Part shown: positions 7,264-14,396 of the stretch, piece by piece
Position numbering within the stretch: the first letter of the stretch is position 1
Layout: each line of letters begins with the position of its first letter
Origin: CAYWCV01 sp964629885
GTDB lineage: Bacteria; Bacteroidota; Rhodothermia; Balneolales; CAYWCV01
NCBI GenBank assembly: GCA_964629885.1
Contig: CAZVRJ010000004.1
Coordinates: 1 to 64,000 of the forward strand
DNA length: 64,000 bases
Direction: 5' to 3'
The notes under the pieces: generated by a model
What the model saw: only the letters and a program-made list of their open reading frames with translations
What the model was told of the DNA's origin: nothing
Database searches by the model: none
Made by a program: the position numbers and the translations under genes

Positions 7264-9516
7264 ATGCATTTACGCAACCGTGTCCTGTTTTTTACTGGAC
7301 TACTGATTTTACTTTTTTACCCCAGCTACTCATCTAAAGGTCAAGGTGTTCAAAGCGACGCCGGTATGTGGTTGTTACCGCAGATGACCGGACCCGTTTA
7401 TGAGTCTTTGAAGGCAAAGGGTTTACTGCTACCCGAGTCGGCGTTTCACAGTGGCGATTCAGCCACACTTAACAACGCAATCGTACGAATCAATGTTGGC
7501 GAGGGCGGCGGTGGCACAGGTTCGTTTGTGTCGTCGAAGGGATTGGTTCTGACTAATCACCACGTTGCTTACGATGGAATTGCAAGTAACAGCAGCGTAG
7601 ACGTAAACTTTCTAAAAGATGGATTTTTTGCTACCACACTCGCCGAAGAGATCGAAGCTACAGGCTTTACCTTGTACATCCCTATCGAGCAGGTAGAAGT
7701 AACCGCCCAGCTTGACCAAGCTATGGCAAGGGCAGATGCCCTAAATCCCGAGGAAGCCATGAGAGCGGTCAGGCAGCAGATCATTCAAACTAGGTTGGGC
7801 GAAAACCCTGACCTCATTGCCGAGATTGATGAATATTGGTCAGGAAACCGTCAATTCATGTCGGTTTACCGCATCATTCGGGATGTGCGCCTTGTGTTCG
7901 CTCCTCCTTCTTCCATCGGTAAGTTTGGGGGCGATATCGACAACTGGATGTGGCCACGGCATACAGGCGATTTCACTTTCCTCAGGGCCTATGTGGCTCC
8001 CGATGGCAGTTCGAGTCCATACGACGAAAAGAATGTCCCCTTTGTGCCCGACCGCTTCTTGCAGGTGAGTGCCGATGGTTACAAGGATGGCGATTTCACC
8101 ATGATCATGGGCTTTCCGGGCACAACATACCGCAACGAAAGCAGCTATCATTTTCAGTATTACCAAGAGTCGCAGCATCCTGTTTTGATTCGCCTGTTCC
8201 GTGGAATCATGGCTGGCCTTGAGGCTGAAGCAGCAAGCGATCCGGAGTTGTCGGTGGCCACCGCATCCGATAGGGCCTCCTATGCCAACTCTCTCAAGTA
8301 TTTCGAGGGCATCCATAAAGGCTTTTCCGATTATAAGATCGTGGATCAACGGCGCGAGCAGGAAGCAGCTTTCACAGAGTGGCTTAAGCAAGACATTTTT
8401 CGACAGACCGAATATTCCGACGTGTTGCCCATGGTAAAAAAAGGGTACGAAAACATGTCGCAATACGGCGCCATGATCTATGCATATGTGTACACATTGA
8501 ACAATAGCCCCCTGCTTGAGGTGGCTGGCCTGTTTGCACCTGCCTATGCTGTGATCAACGGAGAAATTCCACGCGATCAACTAGATGCAACCGAGATCGA
8601 CTCCATCCGAATTGTTGCGGCCGACGCTGCGTCGATGATCGATGCCGACATCGAGTTTGCCAGAATGCATCATTTTCTAGTCGCACTGGCAGAGTTGCCC
8701 GAGAATGTACGCCCAGCAGTGCTCACCGAGCTATTCGGTGAATCGAAAGGGACTGAACTCGAGACAAAAGTGGAGGCCTTCCTTGAAAAACAGCGAACAG
8801 AATCTGTGATCTTCAACAAAGAGATGGCCGCCGATATATTATCTATGAGAGATTCAGGGGGCGTAAAGGCCAAAACGGATCCCTTCGTGCAACTATACCG
8901 GGAGCTTTTGCAAGGGTACTACGCAAATATTGATGGATTTCAGCGATCTGGCAGCTTCATGAACCAAGCCGAGAAAGGCTACGTTGCGGCAATGCTCGAT
9001 TATCGCAACGATCCGCTGCAATACCCCGATGCAAACTTCACCCTCCGGCTCACCGGTGGTCGTATCATAGATGTGCATGTTCGCGACACCACCTTTGCCG
9101 CTCGCACGTATGCTGAGGAAATTCCAGCAAAATACACTGGCATTGACCCATTCGATGTTCCCGAGCGCCAAATGAAATGGATTAACGACTGGCAAAGAGT
9201 CAAAGACCAAAATCCAAATGCAGCCGCAAGCAAGTATGCCGATAGCGACGGTCGCCTAGTGGTCAATTTTCTCTCTTCGAACGACATCACGGGTGGCAAC
9301 TCCGGCAGCCCAATTATGAACGCCAAAGGTGAAATTATCGGTGTTGCGTTCGATGGACTCATCGAGGGTGTGGTTTCCGATTACTTTCATGACCCAAAAT
9401 ACAGCAGGACAATTAGCGTCGATATCCGCTACGTTCTTCACATCACCGAAGAGCTCTATGGGTTGAAACACCTTATCGACGAGATGGGTGAAATTCGTAA
9501 ATCGGGTTCAAAGTAG
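7264..9516 (+). CDS. S46-family dipeptidyl-peptidase (DPP7/DPP11 type)
   Basis: Product of 750 residues with an N-terminal signal peptide. The chymotrypsin-fold triad is visible: His in GLVLTNHHVAYDG (about 99-100), Asp in GGDIDNWMWPRHTGDF (about 225) and Ser in TGGNSGSPIMN (about 680). S46 peptidases release dipeptides from the N-terminus of periplasmic peptides and feed amino-acid catabolism in Bacteroidota. DPP7 prefers hydrophobic and DPP11 acidic P1 residues. The specificity-determining residue lies near FDGLIEG, but I cannot assign the subtype confidently. Length matches the family (about 700-720 plus signal). It appears monocistronic. Confidence 0.93.
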   Translation: MHLRNRVLFFTGLLILLFYPSYSSKGQGVQSDAGMWLLPQMTGPVYESLKAKGLLLPESAFHSGDSATLNNAIVRINVGEGGGGTGSFVSSKGLVLTNHHVAYDGIASNSSVDVNFLKDGFFATTLAEEIEATGFTLYIPIEQVEVTAQLDQAMARADALNPEEAMRAVRQQIIQTRLGENPDLIAEIDEYWSGNRQFMSVYRIIRDVRLVFAPPSSIGKFGGDIDNWMWPRHTGDFTFLRAYVAPDGSSSPYDEKNVPFVPDRFLQVSADGYKDGDFTMIMGFPGTTYRNESSYHFQYYQESQHPVLIRLFRGIMAGLEAEAASDPELSVATASDRASYANSLKYFEGIHKGFSDYKIVDQRREQEAAFTEWLKQDIFRQTEYSDVLPMVKKGYENMSQYGAMIYAYVYTLNNSPLLEVAGLFAPAYAVINGEIPRDQLDATEIDSIRIVAADAASMIDADIEFARMHHFLVALAELPENVRPAVLTELFGESKGTELETKVEAFLEKQRTESVIFNKEMAADILSMRDSGGVKAKTDPFVQLYRELLQGYYANIDGFQRSGSFMNQAEKGYVAAMLDYRNDPLQYPDANFTLRLTGGRIIDVHVRDTTFAARTYAEEIPAKYTGIDPFDVPERQMKWINDWQRVKDQNPNAAASKYADSDGRLVVNFLSSNDITGGNSGSPIMNAKGEIIGVAFDGLIEGVVSDYFHDPKYSRTISVDIRYVLHITEELYGLKHLIDEMGEIRKSGSK

Positions 9517-9677
9517 ATACACTTATGATCCATACTTTCGGCCGAAATGGCAAATAATTTGGATTCGTTTGGAATGAACGATAATTTACGTTTTCTCATC
9601 AGTTGCATATCTGTTCATGCTCTTGTATTTTCGCATGCGTCTGCTCATCGTACAATTTCAATAAGTCCCCCAACCCC

Positions 9678-10148
9678 ATGAAAATCCAGCAACGTAACAA
9701 TATCGTCAGCATTTTTCTGATCCTGATCATTATTGCACTCAGTTACGTGCTCTACGACTCTATCGTTACCCCATGGCAACAGGAATTAGCCAAGCGCAAG
9801 CTTACCGACGATACCCGATTCAGAATGACGTTAGTTCGTGATGCTCTCATTAATTACCAAGCGCGTCACCCAGAAGGAAAGTTCCCAAGCACGCTCGACA
9901 GCCTTGTCATATTCCTAAAGAGCGATTCGTTGATGTTGGTTCGCGGAGCCGATCTCTTCACAGAACGAGGTCGTGGTTACAATCCCGATAGCCTGATTTT
10001 CTCGCACCGTCCACCACACGATAAATTTGTCTATTCTGTGAATGACACAATTCGTCCGCCGCTTTACTTGCTCAAAGACCCATCGAGCGATGATGCCATC
10101 GGGAGCCTGGAGCGTATTACGCTGCTGAATGCTCCGAACTGGCAGTAA
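9678..10148 (+). CDS. Single-pass membrane protein, pseudopilin-like N-terminus, unknown function
   Basis: Product of 156 residues from the ATG at 9678. An upstream in-frame ATG at 9603 would add a Cys-rich stretch that hides the membrane helix, so I reject it. Residues 7-29 (NIVSIFLILIIIALSYVLYDSIV) are a transmembrane helix, followed by a periplasmic domain starting with a long helix (RMTLVRDALINYQARHPEGKFPSTLDSLVIFL). That helix recalls GspG/PulG pseudopilins, where a helix leads to a GxYP-like turn. There is no prepilin-peptidase G/E site, so this is only a resemblance. The DUF3822 gene follows 11 bases later. Confidence 0.65.
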   Translation: MKIQQRNNIVSIFLILIIIALSYVLYDSIVTPWQQELAKRKLTDDTRFRMTLVRDALINYQARHPEGKFPSTLDSLVIFLKSDSLMLVRGADLFTERGRGYNPDSLIFSHRPPHDKFVYSVNDTIRPPLYLLKDPSSDDAIGSLERITLLNAPNWQ

Positions 10149-10159
10149 GTTTGATTCCG

Positions 10160-11023
10160 ATGTCGGGATCAAACACTTGTCTCGCAGTCAACTTTTTTGA
10201 GCGAAGGCTTTTTTACGCCGTTTCGGAGCTTACCGAGCGGCGTAAATTGGTTAGGCTAGGGTCGCACGAATACACTTTTTCGATTGCAGACGCATTTCGG
10301 GCAAACGAAGGCAGAAAGTTGGATGGGATCTATTCCGTTGTAAAAAACCTGAAAGCGGAATATGACCCCAAAATGCTTTACGTCACGACCTTCCCAGTTC
10401 ACGAATGTTGGAGCATCCTGCCAAAGCTTGCGCAGGACCAGCCAGAGGAGCGCGAAGCCTATCTCGGAATCCTCATGCAAGGTGTGAAACGGCAGCACGT
10501 AGAGACCACTTGGCACGAACTGAGTAACAGAGATTACCGCATGCTTGCATTGCGCGACCGCCGCATCATGGCTGGATTCGAGCGTTTCGGCGAAATCGTT
10601 TCCGCAACCGATTTCATCAGCGACTTTGAGATTGGCTCAAAATGGTCAGGCAATCCTTCGAGCGGCGGGAGCTATCTCACGATTTGTGCTCATGCAGGAT
10701 ACCTGAGCGTCTCGTCCTATCTACTTGGCAAACTACGTGGCACAACCGGGATCCGTTTCGACGCCTACGACGACCTGTCATACCTATGGGCGCTAAACGC
10801 GCAGCATCTACGTTGGATGAAGGGTATTCACGAACAGGTGCTCATCTACGGCCATCGTTCTGCTATGGTGAGCGATGTCTTACGATCAGTGATGGATTCG
10901 GCATCGGATGTCCTCGTCATGGACTCCTTAGCAGCGATGGGTGCTTCGGCCTCTGAAGAAACGTACAATTTTGACCTCTCGCAGGCATTCCCCGCAGTAA
11001 TGCTTGCAACAACTGCCAAATAA
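10160..11023 (+). CDS. DUF3822 protein (PilM/ASKHA-like fold predicted)
   Basis: Product of about 287 residues; I use the ATG at 10160 rather than the in-frame TTG at 10151. DUF3822 is a Bacteroidota family usually found beside rsmD, and rsmD is indeed the next gene (3 bases downstream). The order of strands and helices (LAVNFFERRLFYAVSEL, LTICAHAGYLSVSSYLLGKL, HLRWMKGIHEQVLIYG) is compatible with an actin-like ATPase fold as in PilM, but I see no intact phosphate-binding signature. Its role is unknown. With rsmD and coaD it forms a tight rightward operon. Confidence 0.75.
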   Translation: MSGSNTCLAVNFFERRLFYAVSELTERRKLVRLGSHEYTFSIADAFRANEGRKLDGIYSVVKNLKAEYDPKMLYVTTFPVHECWSILPKLAQDQPEEREAYLGILMQGVKRQHVETTWHELSNRDYRMLALRDRRIMAGFERFGEIVSATDFISDFEIGSKWSGNPSSGGSYLTICAHAGYLSVSSYLLGKLRGTTGIRFDAYDDLSYLWALNAQHLRWMKGIHEQVLIYGHRSAMVSDVLRSVMDSASDVLVMDSLAAMGASASEETYNFDLSQAFPAVMLATTAK

Positions 11024-11026
11024 AGC

Positions 11027-11575
11027 ATGAGAATCATAACAGGAAAATTAAAGGGAAGGCAGTTGGAGACCCCTCTCGACTTGTCTATCAGGCCAACGGC
11101 CGACAGATGCAAGGAGAGCATGTTCAACGTTATTGAGTCACGCAAAGGCATTCATAATGCGCGTGTGCTCGATTTATTCGCTGGGACTGGCAACCTTGGC
11201 TTTGAGGCCATATCGAGAGGAGCCGCTCATGTAACGTCGGTAGATAGCTCTTTAGAGTCGGCTCGACTCGTGCGAGCAGGCGCCAAATGGTTTGATATCG
11301 AATCGCAGATAACCTTTGTGGGTGCCGATGTTGATTCCTATTTGGAGAAGCAACCACCCGGTGCTTTCGATATCATTTTCGCAGACCCACCCTACGATTG
11401 GGATGGTATTCCAGGCTTACCAGACAAAATCCTTAATACAGCATGGCTTGTTGAAGATGGGTGGCTTATCGTTGAGCACGATGCACGTCATTCATTCACA
11501 AATGATCCACGATGCGTGTTTGCTAAGCCATACGGTCGAACCATTGTCAGCATTTTTCCAAATGAACAAGGCTAA
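11027..11575 (+). CDS. rsmD: 16S rRNA (guanine966-N2)-methyltransferase RsmD
   Basis: Product of 182 residues, the standard size. MRIITGKLKGRQLETP and RPTADRCKESMFNVI are the family's N-terminal signatures. VLDLFAGTGNLGFEAISRGA is the SAM-binding motif I, and FADPPYDW is the catalytic motif IV (D/N-PPY). It methylates N2 of G966 in 16S rRNA of the small subunit during ribosome assembly. The rsmD-coaD order is widely conserved; here 15 bases separate them. Confidence 0.96.
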   Translation: MRIITGKLKGRQLETPLDLSIRPTADRCKESMFNVIESRKGIHNARVLDLFAGTGNLGFEAISRGAAHVTSVDSSLESARLVRAGAKWFDIESQITFVGADVDSYLEKQPPGAFDIIFADPPYDWDGIPGLPDKILNTAWLVEDGWLIVEHDARHSFTNDPRCVFAKPYGRTIVSIFPNEQG

Positions 11576-11590
11576 TTAGGGGGACCACAA

Positions 11591-12085
11591 ATGTCAATCG
11601 CGATGTACCCAGGGTCGTTCGACCCAATTACTTTTGGCCACCTCGACATTTTGGAGCGTGCCACCCAAATATTCGACAAGGTTATCCTCACTATCGCCGT
11701 AAACACACAAAAGTCTTCGGTTTTCTCGGAGGAGGAGCGCCTGAACCTAATACACGAATGTGTCTCTAAGCATGAGTGGGCACATAAAGTGGAGATCGAT
11801 TCCTTCACAGGCTTATTGGTGAACCATGCCCGAAAGCATGGGGTTCACACATTGGTGAGGGGTGTTCGCCAATTGTCTGACTTTGAATATGAGTTCCGGA
11901 TGGCATTGATGAACAGAAGGCTAGGCCAAGATATAGAGACGATTTTCCTCATGCCGAGGGAGGAGCTCACCTTCGTATCGGCCACGCTAGTGCGAGAGGT
12001 GGCATACTGGGGCGGTGATCTTTCCTCGTTTGTTCCAGAGTTGGTTGCAGATGCCTTGCGAGAAAAATTCAAAGACAACAACTAG
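11591..12085 (+). CDS. coaD: Phosphopantetheine adenylyltransferase CoaD
   Basis: Product of 164 residues. MYPGSFDPITFGHLDILERA holds the T/HxGH nucleotidyltransferase motif, RGVRQLSDFEYEFRMALMNRRL binds substrate, and ELTFVSATLVREVAYWGGD is the C-terminal ISSxxVRE-like motif, here VSATLVRE. It makes dephospho-CoA from 4'-phosphopantetheine and ATP, the penultimate step of CoA synthesis. It is last in the operon and ends only 4 bases before the stop of the convergent lipoprotein gene, leaving no room for a terminator. Confidence 0.97.
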   Translation: MSIAMYPGSFDPITFGHLDILERATQIFDKVILTIAVNTQKSSVFSEEERLNLIHECVSKHEWAHKVEIDSFTGLLVNHARKHGVHTLVRGVRQLSDFEYEFRMALMNRRLGQDIETIFLMPREELTFVSATLVREVAYWGGDLSSFVPELVADALREKFKDNN

Positions 12086-12089
12086 CTCG

Positions 12090-12776
12090 CTACTCCGCCG
12101 CCGTAACCCCTTCATCCTTCATGGATGCCAGTTTAGAAAGATTTATGTTCCCCATAGTAGTCTTGAGATCACTCATGGAAACATCAGATCCCTTTACCTC
12201 GACGATATAGCGATTTACGACCACCACGGTTATTTCGCCACTTGAGTAGCCCTCGCCCTCCGAAAATTTCTCTAATGCCGGATGACCGTCAATTTTAGTT
12301 GTGCGTTCGTATCCGCCCGTCGACTCCTTGTCGATCACCATATTCATCCAAGCCATGCCGAATGCAACCAAAGAAGTCATTGAAGCGACATCGGTAATCT
12401 TTACGGTAATCCTCTTCTTACCATCTGGATCTTCGTATCGTGCTTCTGCATATGACGTCGCCATACCCGATATGCCACTCTTTTCTCCAGTTTTATCGAC
12501 TTGATCCATTCCTGCAGCTTTCGATGGCAGCATCTCGGTCAATGTCCGAAAGTCGATTGGGTCGACATTTTTATTTGAGAGTTCTTCGGCGGCTTTTGCG
12601 GCATCCTCTAAACTTTTCGCAAGGCCACCCAATGCACCGGCAATTCCACCGCTGTTCGACGAACCAGTTTCCTCCTGAGCGTCTTCAGTCTCATTCTTTG
12701 ATGATCCGGAGCACGAAAGCAATGATGTGCCAATAAGTAGCGTCAGAAGTAAACATAATTTTTTCATGGTTGACAT
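12090..12776 (-). CDS. Predicted lipoprotein of unknown function
   Basis: Product of 228 residues (or 225 from a second ATG at 12767) with a lipoprotein signal, KLCLLLTLLIGTSLLSCSG, lipobox LLSC. A Ser/Asn/Glu/Gly-rich linker precedes an Ala-rich helix (GALGGLAKSLEDAAKAAEELSNK) and a mixed alpha/beta domain of about 150 residues that includes KRITVKITDV and EITVVVVNRYIVEVKGSDVSM. I recognise no family. It is a single leftward gene. Confidence 0.75.
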   Translation of the reverse strand: MSTMKKLCLLLTLLIGTSLLSCSGSSKNETEDAQEETGSSNSGGIAGALGGLAKSLEDAAKAAEELSNKNVDPIDFRTLTEMLPSKAAGMDQVDKTGEKSGISGMATSYAEARYEDPDGKKRITVKITDVASMTSLVAFGMAWMNMVIDKESTGGYERTTKIDGHPALEKFSEGEGYSSGEITVVVVNRYIVEVKGSDVSMSDLKTTMGNINLSKLASMKDEGVTAAE

Positions 12777-12935
12777 TCGTTAGTTTGAGTGAATGAACAT
12801 TCGCCGATTCACATATTAACATGGCTGGTTCCAAAAGGCAATATTTCAAAAATTTACAATTTTCGGAACATTTACCAGGATTTGGCGTTAAAAATCTCAC
12901 AATAGTCAGCTACGAGTGCTAAATTATACCAATAT

Positions 12936-13097
12936 ATGTTACGCTACGCTATCATATTTCTGATCGTTGCAATCATAGCAGCGGTTTTCGGTTTTGGCGG
13001 GATTGCCGGAACAGCAACAGACATTGCCAAAATCCTGTTTATTGTTTTTATCGTTTTATTTTTGGTTTCGCTAGTGTTCGGTCGCAGAAAGATCTGA
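12936..13097 (+). CDS. DUF1328/YtjA-type small membrane protein
   Basis: A 53-codon gene found by reading the sequence directly. The product begins MLRYAIIFLIVAIIAAVFGF and continues GGIAGTATDIAKILF, which matches the DUF1328 (YtjA) family almost word for word. It has two hydrophobic helices (about 4-21 and 29-48) around a GGIAGTA hinge and a basic C-terminus (GRRKI). In enterobacteria YtjA is a small inner-membrane protein whose gene neighbours stress genes; its function is not settled. The DUF883 gene follows 38 bases later, and the two are probably co-transcribed. Confidence 0.92.
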   Translation: MLRYAIIFLIVAIIAAVFGFGGIAGTATDIAKILFIVFIVLFLVSLVFGRRKI

Positions 13098-13135
13098 ACT
13101 GAAATGCGAGACATGAACCACTAAATCACACAGAT

Positions 13136-13438
13136 ATGTCAAAATCAACAACACGCAAAGCAGAAGCCATGATCGACCAACTTGAAGGCATGGTAGAAGA
13201 GGCCGGTCAACTTATCAAAGAAACTACCGAAGAGTCTGTCAAGAAGCAGCTGAATGCATTCAAAGACAATATGCAAGATCTGAGCAATAAGCTCAAAGGC
13301 TACTACGACGACGTAGAAGAAGCTGTGGTAAGTGGTGCAAAAACCACCGACAAGGTCATCCGAAATCATCCGTATGAATCCCTAGCCATATCTTTGGCTA
13401 TCGGTGTCCTGATTGGTGCTCTAATTCGAAGCAGATAA
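13136..13438 (+). CDS. DUF883 (ElaB/YqjD-type) membrane-anchored protein
   Basis: Product of 100 residues. A charged amphipathic helical region fills residues 1-75, and a single C-terminal transmembrane helix (ESLAISLAIGVLIGALIRSR) follows the family's conserved NHPYESL motif. E. coli YqjD and ElaB are tail-anchored inner-membrane proteins induced in stationary phase that bind ribosomes. The same architecture is present here, so a stress role is inferred. It follows the DUF1328 gene and is closed by the terminator at 13458-13490. Confidence 0.9.
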   Translation: MSKSTTRKAEAMIDQLEGMVEEAGQLIKETTEESVKKQLNAFKDNMQDLSNKLKGYYDDVEEAVVSGAKTTDKVIRNHPYESLAISLAIGVLIGALIRSR

Positions 13439-13457
13439 CACCAAATCGCATTTTTCA

Positions 13458-13490
13458 GGGTGGGTTACATGAGTAACTCACCCTTTTTTT
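13458..13490 (+). terminator. Rho-independent terminator after the DUF883 gene
   Basis: Stem GGGTGGGTTAC (13458-13468) pairs with GTAACTCACCC (13473-13483), 11 bp with one G-U pair and an ATGA loop, followed by seven T residues. It separates the DUF1328/DUF883 transcript from the sigma-54 promoter region downstream. Confidence 0.9.
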
Positions 13491-13521
13491 GTTGCATTTT
13501 GCATGATATGGATATATCGAT

Positions 13522-13540
13522 TTCATGCATATTGCATGAA
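13522..13540. promoter_or_regulatory. Inverted repeat, candidate enhancer site of the sigma-54 promoter
   Basis: TTCATGCATATTGCATGAA is a perfect 8-3-8 inverted repeat. Its centre (13531) is about 107 bases upstream of the start predicted from the sigma-54 promoter, the usual distance for an NtrC-type activator site. Two further TGCAT half-sites lie just upstream (about 13493 and 13500). Binding by the adjacent NtrC-family regulator is inferred. Confidence 0.6.
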
Positions 13541-13612
13541 TATTTATAAATCAGTCCGATAAATATGTTAAATCTGAGCTAATAGAGCCTATTTCATCTT
13601 CGAGATTTCGTT

Positions 13613-13628
13613 TGGCACGCTAATTGCT
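13613..13628 (+). promoter_or_regulatory. Sigma-54 (-24/-12) promoter of the ECF sigma-factor gene
   Basis: TGGCACG, four bases, TTGCT: an exact match to the sigma-54 consensus TGGCACG-N4-TTGCW, placed 57 bases before the start codon of the ECF sigma gene. Transcription would begin near 13638-13640. I found no comparable match in the other intergenic regions. The convergent operon encodes an activator with the sigma-54 contact motif GAFTGA, consistent with use of this promoter. Confidence 0.8.
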
Positions 13629-13684
13629 TGATAAGATAAACAAGCATTAGACGATCGGTATAACAAACGAAAACCACTTCACCC

Positions 13685-14317
13685 ATGAATGCTCGATTGA
13701 TGATACAGCTTAGCGACGAGGATCTGATGGAACTGTTCCAAGCAGGGCATCAAGCTGCATACGACCTCCTGTTTGAGCGTTATAAAAAACGCATATATCA
13801 TTTTCTGTTTCGATACACACATAATGAAAGTGACAGCGAAGATTTAGTTCAAGAGACCTTTATGCGGGTTTTCCGTAGCAAAAGCTCATACAACAGAATC
13901 GCCAAGTTCTCAACTTGGCTCTACACTATAGCACTGAACCTTGCCAAAACGCATTACAAGAAAAAACTAAAGATGGAGATGGTCTCGTTTCAGAACGACG
14001 ATGGCTATCAGACCTATGAAGTCACAGACATGATAGAAGATCATGAACTTGAACCCGACCGCATGTACCAGAATCGCACTATCGTGCGTTACATTGAAAT
14101 AGCACTACAAAAAATTTCTGTTGATTTTCGCGAGGTTTTGATACTCCGCGATATTCAAGGGCTTAGTTACGAAGAAATCAGTGAAGTGACCGGATTCCCA
14201 ATGGGAACCGTAAAATCGAAGCTGAATCGCGGTCGTGTGCAGCTTCAACTGCTGCTGCGTCGCATGACCGCAGACCCCCACACTGCCGACCAGAAGACAC
14301 GCTATATCATTAGCTGA
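13685..14317 (+). CDS. ECF-family RNA polymerase sigma factor
   Basis: Product of 210 residues. Region 2 includes DLLFERYKKRIYHFLFRYTHNESDSEDLVQETFMRVFR and the DNA-melting part KFSTWLYTIALN. Region 4 includes FREVLILRDIQGLSYEEISEVTGFPMGTVKSKLNRGR with its helix-turn-helix. It is a group IV sigma factor of RpoE type. No anti-sigma gene adjoins it, so control is probably at its own sigma-54 promoter. Targets are unknown; envelope stress is a reasonable guess from the neighbouring sensor kinase. It is convergent with the kinase operon. Confidence 0.95.
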   Translation: MNARLMIQLSDEDLMELFQAGHQAAYDLLFERYKKRIYHFLFRYTHNESDSEDLVQETFMRVFRSKSSYNRIAKFSTWLYTIALNLAKTHYKKKLKMEMVSFQNDDGYQTYEVTDMIEDHELEPDRMYQNRTIVRYIEIALQKISVDFREVLILRDIQGLSYEEISEVTGFPMGTVKSKLNRGRVQLQLLLRRMTADPHTADQKTRYIIS

Positions 14318-14359
14318 ATCTGATTTGGACGGCAGTTCGACGCAAAGTCTGACACACGC

Positions 14360-14396
14360 AAGGCGACTTGATGGAAATCAAGTCGCCTTATTTTTT
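14360..14396 (+). terminator. Terminator of the ECF sigma gene, overlapping the kinase stop codon
   Basis: A 13-bp perfect stem, AAGGCGACTTGAT (14360-14372) with ATCAAGTCGCCTT (14377-14389), GGAA loop, then ATTTTTT. The T-tract is on the plus strand, so it ends the sigma-factor transcript. The right arm also encodes the last three codons and the stop (14378-14380) of the convergent histidine kinase. Confidence 0.9.

Noticed and set aside
9536..9547. TTTCGGCCGAAA palindrome downstream of the S46 gene
   Set aside because: Only 12 bases, no T-run, no partner site; could be chance.
9603..9677. Upstream ATG for the pseudopilin-like gene
   Set aside because: It adds a Cys-rich segment ahead of a well-placed membrane helix; the ATG at 9678 fits better.
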